Assembly (NCBI GenBank): GCA_017549025.1
Contig: JAFYWB010000065.1
Location: 1 to 38,855, forward strand
Reading direction: 5' to 3'
From: Treponema sp.
GTDB taxonomy: Bacteria > Spirochaetota > Spirochaetia > Treponematales > Treponemataceae
Length of the DNA stretch: 38,855 nt
Under the pieces are notes generated by a model. It was not told the origin of the DNA and made no database searches. It saw nothing but the letters and a program-made list of their open reading frames with translations. The position numbers and the translations under genes were made by a program. Of this stretch, positions 16,822-25,658 are shown piece after piece. Numbering within the stretch: position 1 is the first letter of the stretch; each line of letters opens with the position of its first letter.

Positions 16822-18126
16822 TTACAAGGTTCCTCCATCTGTTTTCTTGTTCTCCACTTCATCGGTACCCGTGGACAGCGAGGGAAATTTTTTCTCCAAA
16901 GAATCAATATCTAGTTTAAATTCGGTGAGTTTTGTCAAAAACCTAAGCACACTTGCTTCTTCAAAGTCTCGTGGTACCACCTGACCAGAAGAAATATAGG
17001 CCACCGGCTTTCGTTTTTCATGGAGAATGCTGAGAATATTTCCCACATGGTTTGTTTCGTCAAATTTTGTTACGATAACACCTTCGTATTCAAAAGTTTC
17101 GTAATTGCGGAAAATATCCCGCAGGTCGCTGGATTTGGTGGAGGCAGAAATAGCCAAAAACACGTTGGGCTTGCAACCAGGAATCTCAAGCAAGGCACGC
17201 ATCTTGCCAATGGTTTCGTAGTCGTGGGGACTGAGACCAATGGTATCAATAAGCATTACGTCCAGCTTATTACCGTCAAGCTTAATCAAATCAGCAATAT
17301 CCTTGGCAGAAGAAGCAGCATTGGTGGGAATATCCATGTGGCCACCATAAATTTTGAGCTGCTCCTGGGCTGCAATTCGGAAATGGTCTATGGAAACCAT
17401 TCTCAGATTTAAGTCCATGCTTCCCAGTCGATATTTGGCAGCCATTTTTGCTATGGTAGTTGTTTTTCCCACTCCAGTAGGGCCCACCAAAATCAAAATC
17501 GTTGGCTTACGAACCAGCTCCAAATGGGGATACAATTCTACTGATTCCCCAATCCATTCTACTACCTGCTTTTGAACCTTTTCCTCGTCATTAAGCTCAT
17601 CAAGGGAAAATTCAGAACGAATGCGATCTGAAATCATTCTGATATAAGCGGGAGTAAATTCATTTTCTTCCAGCATTTCCTCAATCTTTGTGATGACAGG
17701 AATGGTTTGCTGGGTTGTAGGAAGATTGGAGATGGCTGAACTTAGCTCTTCGATTTTCTTGGTGAGGGCACTGAGATCATTTTGAGAAAAAAGCCCTGCC
17801 CCAGGATTGCCATTTGTCTTACCAAGGGTATCGATAAGCTGGCGCAATGTCTCCTCTTTTTCCCGCTGAGTAGTGCTAGTACTAGGAGAACGAGCTGGGC
17901 GAGCATTTACCTCCTGCATTCTATCACGAATGGGAGCGGTATCTACCACCTTATACGTCACTTCCACAGCAGGCCTTGAACCTATTCCCAAAAATTTGGG
18001 CATAGTTGTCTGCCGTTTTTCTATGATATTGTAATCGTCACCCCACTGCTCACGGATTCTTGCAATACACTCATTGTAGGTTGGAGCAATCTCAGTACGA
18101 GGTCGTTCTTTTGTAGTTCTACTCAA
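16822..18126 (-). CDS. flhF: FlhF SRP-family GTPase
   Basis: 434 aa. FlhF is the third SRP-type GTPase and places flagella at the cell pole. The basic N-terminal region is followed by an N domain (QTIPVITKIEEMLEENEFTP) and the G domain: G1 GPTGVGKTTTIAKMAA, G3 DTIGLSPHD, and the specificity motif TKFDE. The most likely start is TTG, placed 9 nt after GGAGG inside the flhA end and overlapping flhA by 8 nt. Confidence 0.94.
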   Translation of the reverse strand: MSRTTKERPRTEIAPTYNECIARIREQWGDDYNIIEKRQTTMPKFLGIGSRPAVEVTYKVVDTAPIRDRMQEVNARPARSPSTSTTQREKEETLRQLIDTLGKTNGNPGAGLFSQNDLSALTKKIEELSSAISNLPTTQQTIPVITKIEEMLEENEFTPAYIRMISDRIRSEFSLDELNDEEKVQKQVVEWIGESVELYPHLELVRKPTILILVGPTGVGKTTTIAKMAAKYRLGSMDLNLRMVSIDHFRIAAQEQLKIYGGHMDIPTNAASSAKDIADLIKLDGNKLDVMLIDTIGLSPHDYETIGKMRALLEIPGCKPNVFLAISASTKSSDLRDIFRNYETFEYEGVIVTKFDETNHVGNILSILHEKRKPVAYISSGQVVPRDFEEASVLRFLTKLTEFKLDIDSLEKKFPSLSTGTDEVENKKTDGGTL

Positions 18127-20203
18127 CGTCTATTCCTCCCAATGATTCCAGTCTAATATCGTTGGTTATTTCTGCAGATGAAAGCACCACAATGCCTGGC
18201 AGTTCCCGCTCAATGCTATTTTTTACCAAGCTACGCACCGTTTCTGGACAAAGGATAACTGGGAAGCTGTAGCCTTGGTTACGAGCTGTGGCAATGGCAG
18301 TACTTACTGCAGAAATCCACTTGCGGTGAGTAACGGGATCCAGCATGGCAACAGGGCCATCCACTGTGTCGGCCTTGCTTTCCAGCAAGGTTTCCAAGAA
18401 GGACTGGGAAACGGTAAGCACGTGAAGCACGCCGTTAGGGTCTGCATATTGGAGACAAATCTGACGACCAAGTGCCTGACGAACACGCTCCACCAAAACG
18501 TCTGTTTTTTTGGTAATTCCACCGTAGTCTGCCAAGGTTTCCAGAATTACCACTAGGTTGCGGATAGAAACCTGCTCGCGTAAAAGCCCCTGCAAAACCT
18601 TAACGATTTCACCCAGCTTGAAGTTCTGCATAACCTCTTCCACAACGGCTGGATAATCCTTTCGTGTGGAGTCGATGAGAATCTGTACTTCCTGACGACC
18701 AAGAATCTCGTCGGCCCGCCGCTTGAGAATCTCTGTCAAATGGGTGGCAATCATGGTGGGAGGATCAACTACCGCATAGCCAGCTCGCTCTGCACGGTCT
18801 CGGTTTTCCTGTGATACCCATACGGCGGGCAAACCAAAGGCAGGCTCCACAGTTCGCTCTCCAGGAACTTCCTCTGTAACACCACCAGAGTTAATACACA
18901 AGTACCATCCCATCTTTATGCGTGCACTACCAGCGGTAACACCCTTAATCTTAAAGCTGTATTCACTGGAATCCAGCCGAATATTGTCGGTAATACGGAT
19001 ACGGGGAAGATTTACACCCATATCAAAGGCCATTTCACGACGAATAAGCTGAACACGCTCCAGCAATTCTGCACCCTTTTCCTTGTCTACTAGTGGAATC
19101 AGTGCGTAGCCCAACTCCAAAGATAAGGGATCTGGAGGCGTAACAGTATTTGCATCTCCAGAAGGACTGGTAGATTGAGTTGCACCAGCTTTTTCTGCCA
19201 GCTTCTTTTCCACGGCAGCTATCTTCTGCATACTCTGAAGCTTATAGCCTAAAAATCCCAGCGCACCACCCATGGGAATCAATACATACCAAGGGAAGCC
19301 AGGGAAAACACCGATAAGAGCCATGGTTCCACCAGCAACGTAGTAAATCCAGGCACTTTGAGAAAATTGCTTGCGCACGTCAAGACCCAAGGTTTGGTCA
19401 GAGGCAGAACGAGTTACGATAATACCGGTTGCAAAGGATACCAGCAAGGATGGCAACTGGGACAAAAGACCGTCACCAATGGTAAAGGAGGCGTAGGTCT
19501 TGATGGCTGTACCGAAGTTCTCATTTCGCAGCACCATTCCAAAGATAAGACCCACTACAAGGTTTACCACCGTGATAAAGATACCAACCTTTACGTTTCC
19601 AGAAACGAATTTTGAAGCACCGTCCATGGCTCCATAGAAGTCAGCCTCACGCTGAACGTCCATTTTTCGCTTGCGAGCTTCTTCCTCGGTAATGGCACCA
19701 GAGTTGTACTCAGCCTCTACGGCGGCCTGCTTCATGGGCATGGCATCCAAGGTGAATCGAGCGGCAACCTCTGCAACACGGGAGGCACCCTTGGTGATAA
19801 CGATGGCCTGTACGGCAATCAAGATAATAAAGATTACAAAACCGATGAGTAGACCTTCGTCTCCTGTACTTCCCACAACGAAGCTGGCAAAGGCCTTAAC
19901 CATCTTTCCATCAAAATTCTGACCCTCTCCCAAAATGAGACGGGTTGAAGATACGTTGATTCCCAAACCAAAAACGGTAGAAACAAGCAACATAGTTGGA
20001 AAGGACGCAAAATCTGTGGCCTTTGGTGTAGAGAGAACAATGAGCAGCATGAGAACAGCGAACAAAAGGTTCAGTGCCATTAATACATCCAACAAAAGCG
20101 TTGGCAGAGGCACAATCAACATCATTACCACAACGATGGCACAGATGGCTATCGTAAGATCCGCTGTATTATTGAATAACTTTGACTTACCGACTGACGG
20201 CAT
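18119..20203 (-). CDS. flhA: FlhA, flagellar export gate protein
   Basis: 694 aa, full length. Inner-membrane part at about 1-330 with eight predicted helices and the FHIPEP hallmark loop (KGASRVAEVAARFTLDAMPM and FYGAMDGASKFVSGN). The cytoplasmic domain of about 340 residues binds chaperone-substrate complexes (PRIRITDNIRLDSSEYSFKI). A ribosome site (AGGTGGGG) is 8 nt upstream. FlhA forms the nonameric ring of the flagellar type III export apparatus. Confidence 0.97.
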   Translation of the reverse strand: MPSVGKSKLFNNTADLTIAICAIVVVMMLIVPLPTLLLDVLMALNLLFAVLMLLIVLSTPKATDFASFPTMLLVSTVFGLGINVSSTRLILGEGQNFDGKMVKAFASFVVGSTGDEGLLIGFVIFIILIAVQAIVITKGASRVAEVAARFTLDAMPMKQAAVEAEYNSGAITEEEARKRKMDVQREADFYGAMDGASKFVSGNVKVGIFITVVNLVVGLIFGMVLRNENFGTAIKTYASFTIGDGLLSQLPSLLVSFATGIIVTRSASDQTLGLDVRKQFSQSAWIYYVAGGTMALIGVFPGFPWYVLIPMGGALGFLGYKLQSMQKIAAVEKKLAEKAGATQSTSPSGDANTVTPPDPLSLELGYALIPLVDKEKGAELLERVQLIRREMAFDMGVNLPRIRITDNIRLDSSEYSFKIKGVTAGSARIKMGWYLCINSGGVTEEVPGERTVEPAFGLPAVWVSQENRDRAERAGYAVVDPPTMIATHLTEILKRRADEILGRQEVQILIDSTRKDYPAVVEEVMQNFKLGEIVKVLQGLLREQVSIRNLVVILETLADYGGITKKTDVLVERVRQALGRQICLQYADPNGVLHVLTVSQSFLETLLESKADTVDGPVAMLDPVTHRKWISAVSTAIATARNQGYSFPVILCPETVRSLVKNSIERELPGIVVLSSAEITNDIRLESLGGIDVE

Positions 20204-20242
20204 ACTTTTTCCCCACCTTTAACAAAACTGTAAGCTACAGTC

Positions 20243-21370
20243 TTATTTCCCTTTGGTATTATACACGTTCGCAAGAATTACTGCTAGTGCTTGATAGTAG
20301 TTTTCTGGCACCATTTCACCAATTTCAACCTCTGCGTAGAGAGCTCTGGCCAAGGGACGGTTTTCTACCAGAGGAACCCTATTTTCCGTGGCAATCTCAC
20401 GAATACGGCGAGCTAAGGCATCCACACCTTTGGCCATAACCATGGGGCCTGCCATGGTGGTGCTGTCGTACTGAATGGCTACAGCGTAATGGGTTGGGTT
20501 GGTGATTACCACATCGGACTTGGCAACAGCAGCAGGAATGTTACGACGAAGCATTTCGTGCATATACTGACGTAATCGTCCCTTAACCAAGGGATCTCCT
20601 TCCAATTCCTTGTATTCCTGCTTTACTTCCTGCTTTGTCATTTTCATGGATTCCATAAACCGCTTTTTTTGCACAATGTAGTCAGGAATGGCAATAATGA
20701 TAAATATAATGGAAGTAATTATCAGCAGCTTGGCGGTAGTTTCTGCAATAAACACCACGCCGTCCCAGAAGTTAGTGTTCATGAGAGAAATAAGCTGCGG
20801 TGTTTCGCTTCGAATCAACAAATAGGCTGCAATGAAAATCACCGCCACCTTTACGATTGACTTTACCACGTTAAAGGCACCCTCAAAGGAAAAAAGGGTT
20901 TTCTTAAAATATTCGCCAAACTTAGGCAATATTTTGGACATTTTTGGTTCAATGGTTTTTGTGGTAAAGATAAAGCCCTTGTTCTGGATAACATTGGCGG
21001 TGATCCCTGCTACCACGGCGGTGGCAGTTATGGGAAGTACCATCCGCACCATGGCATACAGGAACTCCATCAACAACTCTCCGTCGGTAATGCTGGCAGT
21101 GGTACAACGATCCATATAAAACCTGATAATCTGGACACAGCCACGGAGCAACCAGGGAGCAAGCAAGATAAGGGTAAGTACTGGCAGCAGCAGCACCAAG
21201 CCACCAGTCAATTCCTGGCTTTTGGGAATGCGGCCTTCTTCACGAGCCTTACGTAGCTTATGTTCGGATGGGTCTTCCGTTCGACCTTCATCTTCTGCAG
21301 AAGCAAACCACTGGAGATGGATTTTTGGAAGCAAATCCTGGGCAGGAAGCAGTTCGTTTTCAGCCATCAT
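20243..21370 (-). CDS. flhB: FlhB, flagellar export switch protein
   Basis: 375 aa. The N-terminal motif EDEGRTEDPSEHKLRKAREEG, four TM helices and a C-terminal cytoplasmic domain with the autocleavage motif NPTH (near residue 290) are all present. Cleavage between Asn and Pro underlies the switch from hook to filament export. The start overlaps the fliR stop (ATGA), so the two are translationally coupled. Confidence 0.97.
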   Translation of the reverse strand: MMAENELLPAQDLLPKIHLQWFASAEDEGRTEDPSEHKLRKAREEGRIPKSQELTGGLVLLLPVLTLILLAPWLLRGCVQIIRFYMDRCTTASITDGELLMEFLYAMVRMVLPITATAVVAGITANVIQNKGFIFTTKTIEPKMSKILPKFGEYFKKTLFSFEGAFNVVKSIVKVAVIFIAAYLLIRSETPQLISLMNTNFWDGVVFIAETTAKLLIITSIIFIIIAIPDYIVQKKRFMESMKMTKQEVKQEYKELEGDPLVKGRLRQYMHEMLRRNIPAAVAKSDVVITNPTHYAVAIQYDSTTMAGPMVMAKGVDALARRIREIATENRVPLVENRPLARALYAEVEIGEMVPENYYQALAVILANVYNTKGK

Positions 21371-22176
21371 AAGGGAACCCCTACTGTGGCAAGCAATTCC
21401 TGAAAACGCACAAAGGCTCCATCAAACAGCCTGATAAAAAGGTCACACATGGGGCCCAGCACCAAAAATAACAGCAAAAAACCCAACAGCATGGTAAGAG
21501 GAATACCTTCTGACAACAGGTTCATCTGGGGAGCAGCCTTGGAAAGAAGCCCCATGGATACGGACACCAAAAAAAAGGTTCCAGTAAGTGGAAGGGCTAT
21601 CATCATGGCATTGAAGAAAAGACCAGTAAGTCCTTCCAGCAATAATTGCAAAAAAGCAGTGCGGGATTCAGCAACCACCAAGGACATGGCATTCATGGAT
21701 TGGAGACTTTCCACCATACCGTGAAGAAAAATCTGCTGAAAGCCCTCGGTGGTCAAAAACAGCAGCATGGCAATAAGGTTTAAAAGCTGACCCATCAAGG
21801 GATTTTCTACCTGTGACAGGGCATCGTAGGCTTCTGCAGCAGAAAGTCCCATCTGAAAGGAAAAGAACTGTCCTGCTGAACTAAAGGCTGCAAAAAGCAT
21901 GGTGATGAAAAAGCCAGAAGTAATACCGAGAATACCTTCACCCACCAGCAACAAAACATATTGCAAAGTAGAAACGGCATAAATACTATCCAGCCCCTGA
22001 TACCCGCCACCAAAGGCTGTGGGCAACACCAAAAATGCCACATATCCTGCTAAGGCCACCTTTGCTACAGTGGAAACTGAACGAGTGGAAAAAAGAGGAA
22101 GGGTCATGAACATGGCCAAGCACCGTGCTGCCACCAGCAGGTACAGAGGTGCTTTATCAAGAAGCTGTGCTAGCAC
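21367..22176 (-). CDS. fliR: FliR, flagellar export gate protein
   Basis: 269 aa hydrophobic protein with about six TM helices, starting LLDKAPLYLLVAARCLAMFMTLPLFS and containing GLSAAEAYDALSQVENPLMGQLLNL, typical of FliR. The start is GTG, one base after the fliQ stop. It forms part of the FliPQR export channel. Confidence 0.94.
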   Translation of the reverse strand: MLAQLLDKAPLYLLVAARCLAMFMTLPLFSTRSVSTVAKVALAGYVAFLVLPTAFGGGYQGLDSIYAVSTLQYVLLLVGEGILGITSGFFITMLFAAFSSAGQFFSFQMGLSAAEAYDALSQVENPLMGQLLNLIAMLLFLTTEGFQQIFLHGMVESLQSMNAMSLVVAESRTAFLQLLLEGLTGLFFNAMMIALPLTGTFFLVSVSMGLLSKAAPQMNLLSEGIPLTMLLGFLLLFLVLGPMCDLFIRLFDGAFVRFQELLATVGVPL

Positions 22177-22446
22177 TTAGCGCCCCAGCACCGAAATCAT
22201 CTGGAAAATCTGAATGGTATATTCTCGCATGGAGGTAAACATCCAGCCTCCCAGCAAGGCAATTACCGCTAGAATCACGAAAAATTTCGGTGCGAAGGTA
22301 AGGGTCTGCTCCTGAATGGAGGTGGTAGCCTGAAAGATAGCCACCACAAGACCAATGATAAGGGCAGCACCGAGAACGGGAGCCACCAAGATAAGAATCT
22401 GAAACACTCCATCCCGCAACAACGCAACAACATTACCAACTGACAT
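22177..22446 (-). CDS. fliQ: FliQ, flagellar export gate protein
   Basis: 89 aa, two TM helices, with the family pattern VLGAALIIGLVVAIFQATTSIQEQTLTFAPK. GGAGG lies 5 nt before the ATG. In most bacteria fliP precedes fliQ; here a DUF4197 lipoprotein gene does, ending 13 nt upstream. Confidence 0.95.
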   Translation of the reverse strand: MSVGNVVALLRDGVFQILILVAPVLGAALIIGLVVAIFQATTSIQEQTLTFAPKFFVILAVIALLGGWMFTSMREYTIQIFQMISVLGR

Positions 22447-22459
22447 TTAGACCTCCAAC

Positions 22460-23275
22460 CTAGAGAGCCAATCCCTGCTTGATGGCACCAAAAACCTTTT
22501 GAATCATGGAAGAAGCGTAGGCCATGGGATTATCACGAATGAAAGCTTCTTCCTCTGCAATCTTGGAGAACAAACCATTCAAAGCCTTTTCTGTGGCAAA
22601 GGTAGCAAGATCCACCTCGATCTCTGGCATGGGGGCAGCCTTTCCAAGAATGGCAGCAGTAGCGTTTAATGGAGCACCAACCTGATTATACTTAGTGACA
22701 AGAGTTGTCCAGGCAGAATCAGCTGAAATACCTGCTACCAAGGGATTAGCCAAGGCAGAAGAAATCTTAGGACGATACAAATCCACCAGCTGACTATAGG
22801 TCTTTTCCTTTAGGTACTGGGTAGCGGCATCCTCCTCACCTGTTACAATGGCAATACCATCACTAACAGTCATTTCGGTAATTACATTGGCAAAGATAGG
22901 AACCACTTCCTTAGCAGCTTCCTCTGCACTACGATTCAAGCGAAGCACCACATCGTCTACCAGCATTTGTCCACCAGGAATTTTTCCAATATTTTCTATC
23001 ATTACATTAGCTTCGTCTGGCAATAAAATCTTGAGGGCATCATCCCCAAAATAACCATCGGTGGAAGACAAGCTGATGGAAGAAGCAGTAATTCCCTCCA
23101 CCAAGGCATCCTTCATGGCAGAAATAGCCTCAATGTTGGTAAAAGCTGGACCAGAGTCGCCTTCTTCCCCTGCCAACAAAGCTGAAGCAATGGCAGTTAA
23201 ATCTGTGCTAAGGCAGGAAGTAAAAAAAATAGATATAATACAACAAATAACAACAAGTAACTTAGAGTTTTTCAT
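22460..23275 (-). CDS. DUF4197-family lipoprotein
   Basis: 271 aa. Start ATG at 23275 gives a clean lipoprotein signal: KNSKLL, hydrophobic core, lipobox FTS-C21. A longer open frame upstream is rejected because it places 39 residues before this signal. The mature part has the DUF4197 pattern: AMKDALVEGI, STDGYFGDDALKILLPDE, LNRSAEEAAKE, EMTVSDGIAIVTGEEDAATQYL. Function of the family is unknown. It is the first gene of the flagellar export operon and is probably cotranscribed with fliQ. There is no Shine-Dalgarno sequence; the -10 box is 7 nt before the ATG. Confidence 0.88.
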   Translation of the reverse strand: MKNSKLLVVICCIISIFFTSCLSTDLTAIASALLAGEEGDSGPAFTNIEAISAMKDALVEGITASSISLSSTDGYFGDDALKILLPDEANVMIENIGKIPGGQMLVDDVVLRLNRSAEEAAKEVVPIFANVITEMTVSDGIAIVTGEEDAATQYLKEKTYSQLVDLYRPKISSALANPLVAGISADSAWTTLVTKYNQVGAPLNATAAILGKAAPMPEIEVDLATFATEKALNGLFSKIAEEEAFIRDNPMAYASSMIQKVFGAIKQGLAL

Positions 23276-23282
23276 AAATATA

Positions 23283-23311
23283 AATATACCGTGAACAGTG
23301 AAAATTAACAA
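23283..23311 (-). promoter_or_regulatory. Promoter of the lipoprotein-flagellar operon, leaderless geometry
   Basis: TTGTTA (23306-23311), 17 bp and TATATT (23283-23288) on the minus strand, with 7 nt to the ATG at 23275. The sequence is sigma-70-like, which fits an operon that encodes early export components. Confidence 0.6.
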
Positions 23312-23345
23312 GACAAAGGATAGAAAGAAAATATGCAAAATATAC

Positions 23346-23375
23346 TTGTATTGATGAATATTTTGCCGATATACT
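23346..23375 (+). promoter_or_regulatory. Candidate promoter of the flbB-like gene
   Basis: TTGTAT (23346-23351), 18 bp, TATACT (23370-23375). The overlapping GCCGATAT (23365-23372) resembles the sigma-28 -10 element, but no TAAA-type -35 stands at the proper distance. In the leader, 23383-23390 can pair with 23412-23419 (8 bp, one wobble). Confidence 0.45.
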
Positions 23376-23446
23376 AGTGTAGACCTGTCCATTTTACAAA
23401 TTGAAGATTCTGGGCAGGTAATTGAATTGAATGTACGAGGATGGAA

Positions 23447-24091
23447 ATGGCCAGACGCAGAAGACGGAATAACATAGGAAAAACTATAATACTGCTTTTT
23501 TTAATTATCATTCTTTTACTTGCTGGTTTGGTATGGTTTGACTATCTCAGTGTCATTCAAGTAAAAAGTGTGTTTGCTCCCATTTATCGGCTCTTTGGCT
23601 TGCAGACTCAAACTTCTACCTCTGCCACAGGAACTGCTCCTTTGGAGGCAGATTTGGACAACGACCGCTTCCAAAAACGGCTGGAATCTTTGACCCTCAA
23701 GGAAGAGGAGTTGAACCAGCGGGAAATTCAGCTGTCCCAAGCAGAAGCCTTAAACCAGCAGACTGCCCAGGAGCTGGAAAATCGGCGGGTAGCCCAAGAG
23801 GAACGGGAGGTGGCATTCAACAGTACCGTAACCCAGTACGACGGTCGCCAGCTGAACATTGTTACCAACGTTCAAAACTTGAACAATATGCCTCCCCAGA
23901 ATGCAGTTGATATTTTGGTGGCCATGGATGATCAGGATATTATTGATATTTTACGTATGGCAGATCAGATTGCAGCAGAGGCAGGAAGCGTTTCCTTGGC
24001 ATCTACCTGGCTCATGATGATGCCCGCCGACCGTGCTGCCCAAGTCCAGCGAAAAATGCTTAGTAAGCCCATGGCTTCTACTGCAAACTAA
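23447..24091 (+). CDS. flbB: FlbB-like periplasmic flagellar collar protein (MotE/MgtE-N type)
   Basis: 214 aa. The second ATG (23447) is chosen: GAGG is 6 nt upstream but touches the first ATG at 23441. A basic N-terminus (ARRRRRNN) is followed by one TM helix at about 14-35, a coiled coil at about 75-120 (LTLKEEELNQREIQLSQAEA), and a C-terminal helical domain (NMPPQNAVDILVAMDDQDII, LMMMPADRAAQVQRKML) of the MgtE-N/MotE kind. In Borrelia, FlbB with this build organises the collar around the periplasmic flagellar motor. Here it is a single-gene unit diverging from the export operon. The name is by architecture, not alignment. Confidence 0.7.
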   Translation: MARRRRRNNIGKTIILLFLIIILLLAGLVWFDYLSVIQVKSVFAPIYRLFGLQTQTSTSATGTAPLEADLDNDRFQKRLESLTLKEEELNQREIQLSQAEALNQQTAQELENRRVAQEEREVAFNSTVTQYDGRQLNIVTNVQNLNNMPPQNAVDILVAMDDQDIIDILRMADQIAAEAGSVSLASTWLMMMPADRAAQVQRKMLSKPMASTAN

Positions 24092-24120
24092 AACTCCACA
24101 ATACACAGTTTAAATACAAG

Positions 24121-24153
24121 AAAGGCTATCGGTAAAACCGATAGCCTTTTTTT
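24121..24153 (+). terminator. Terminator of the flbB-like gene
   Basis: A perfect 11-bp stem (24123-24133 with 24137-24147), 3-nt loop, followed by six further T's. Confidence 0.92.
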
Positions 24154-24164
24154 GTAGCGATATT

Positions 24165-24198
24165 CCAAAAAACAGTAGATGTTTTCTACTGCTTTTTG
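24165..24198 (-). terminator. Terminator of the hexokinase gene
   Basis: On the minus strand CAGTAGA pairs with TCTACTG (24173-24179 with 24185-24191) across a 5-nt loop, then six T's. It lies about 30 nt after the hexokinase stop. Confidence 0.8.
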
Positions 24199-24228
24199 GC
24201 TTAACGTAATCTACTTACAGCTGCAACC

Positions 24229-25575
24229 TTAGTTTTCAGCACTGGAGGACAGAGCACCAATGGCAGTACCAAGGGTGATGTCATTGTCCATGGCCACAAT
24301 GTCAAAGTACAGGTGGCGCTGGTCAGACAGGTACTTGTCCAAATATCCGTGAATGCGAGAACGAAGATTGTGGGTCTTGTAGAAGGTGGTACCGTTACAC
24401 AAAACACACACAGGCTTTGTAGGACAGACACCCTTGCCACTCTTGATAACGCAAGAAGAAATTACTGCGGCAGTAAGGCGAGCTGAACGCTCAATCATAG
24501 CGTCAAGAATCAAGTACATGGTGTCGTAGTCGTCCTGGGTTCCAGGAGCAACTACATCTCCCAGCACGGTGTCGTGGCGGTAGGGGCCGTACAGGAACTG
24601 GTCTATGTCGTAAAGGTCAGCCTTAGGAAGGGCTGCCAAACGAGAAGCTACCTGCTCTGAGAACAAGCCTTCCATAGCAGCAGCTTTCAGGGCAAAGGTA
24701 GCCAAGGGACCAAGGTAGGCCCCGGAGCACATCTTTTCCATAACGTAGCGGCCAGGAGTATTGGTGCTGGAATCAAAGGCAATGTCAAAGGAGGAACGAG
24801 GAAGCTTGTCGAACATACCAGATTCACAAACCACAATCTGGGCTGGAGGTGGAGTGGCCACCTGACCTTCAATCTTTTTGATGGGGTTGTATTCGATGTA
24901 GGCTGAGTTCATGCCGGTTCCCAGAATAAGACCCACGTAGGAGCTGTACTTCATTCCAGGTACATTACGAGAAGCTCCTGCCAACAGGGCGGCAGTGGTG
25001 TCGTTCAACAGAACGATGCGTTCAGGCTTGTTCCAGCCTCTCTTTACCAGAGCCTCGGAAAGACAGGCCCCTACCTTTGAACCGATTACTGCCTTAGCAT
25101 TGATTTCCTTGGAGAAGGAAAGCACCTCACCGTCACCGTCGGGAAGGATTTTCATGGCGTAAGAGAAGCAAAATCCGATTCGAGTACTCTTGTTCTTCAG
25201 GTGGTCAAGATTGGTAGCAATCTGATCAAAGAATTCATCCTTGGACAATTCTCGTTCAATACCAGGCATGGAGCATTTTTCCAAGTCAGAAATGCTGGGA
25301 TTGCCGTCTGCATCGAAGGTAACCAAGCAGGAACGGAAATTAGTTCCACCAGCGTCAATTACCACAACGCTAGTATTCTTTGGTGTTTTTTCTGGAGGCA
25401 TTCCCCAGGTGGGAATCATGGGCTGGCGGGCGTCCATGGGCCCTTCTCCACTACCAGCATCAAGTCCCTGCTGCATATCGTACAGAAGACCTGCAATAAC
25501 AGAATTTATGTCTGGGCCTCCAATGGGGAAACCGTTACGACCTAAAAATGCTGAAACATTCTGAAACACACTCAT
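24229..25575 (-). CDS. Hexokinase
   Basis: 448 aa. The ATG at 25575 is preceded by GGGAGG at 5 nt; the longer frame upstream has no ribosome site and runs over the promoter. Eukaryote-like hexokinase fold: phosphate-1 motif VVVIDAGGTNFRSCLV near residue 75, sugar-site region FCFSYAMKI (where FSFP is usual), catalytic LNDTTAALLAG, phosphate-2 motif LILGTGMNSAYIE, and a C-terminal ATP-site glycine-rich stretch (LCNGTTFY, TLGTAIGAL). It would phosphorylate glucose at the entry to glycolysis. Full-length hexokinases of this type are typical of treponemes among bacteria. Confidence 0.93.
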   Translation of the reverse strand: MSVFQNVSAFLGRNGFPIGGPDINSVIAGLLYDMQQGLDAGSGEGPMDARQPMIPTWGMPPEKTPKNTSVVVIDAGGTNFRSCLVTFDADGNPSISDLEKCSMPGIERELSKDEFFDQIATNLDHLKNKSTRIGFCFSYAMKILPDGDGEVLSFSKEINAKAVIGSKVGACLSEALVKRGWNKPERIVLLNDTTAALLAGASRNVPGMKYSSYVGLILGTGMNSAYIEYNPIKKIEGQVATPPPAQIVVCESGMFDKLPRSSFDIAFDSSTNTPGRYVMEKMCSGAYLGPLATFALKAAAMEGLFSEQVASRLAALPKADLYDIDQFLYGPYRHDTVLGDVVAPGTQDDYDTMYLILDAMIERSARLTAAVISSCVIKSGKGVCPTKPVCVLCNGTTFYKTHNLRSRIHGYLDKYLSDQRHLYFDIVAMDNDITLGTAIGALSSSAEN

Positions 25576-25599
25576 AAAAACCTCCCGTGTATCGTTTCT

Positions 25600-25628
25600 A
25601 GTATACAACATCAATGAAACCCTTGCAA
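25600..25628 (-). promoter_or_regulatory. Hexokinase promoter
   Basis: TTGCAA (25623-25628), 17 bp and TATACT (25600-25605) on the minus strand. A start near 25593 gives a leader of about 18 nt with GGGAGG. The -35 hexamer is palindromic and is shared with the helicase promoter. Confidence 0.65.
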
Positions 25629-25651
25629 CAAAAAAGTATTTTCCATAAAAT
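25623..25651 (+). promoter_or_regulatory. Helicase promoter, leaderless geometry
   Basis: TTGCAA (25623-25628), 17 bp and TAAAAT (25646-25651) on the plus strand, with 7 nt to the ATG at 25659. Confidence 0.65.
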
Positions 25652-25658
25652 CGTTTTC

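Noticed and set aside
23276-23392. Longer start for the DUF4197 protein
   Set aside because: It would place 39 residues before a canonical lipoprotein signal and run through the promoter.
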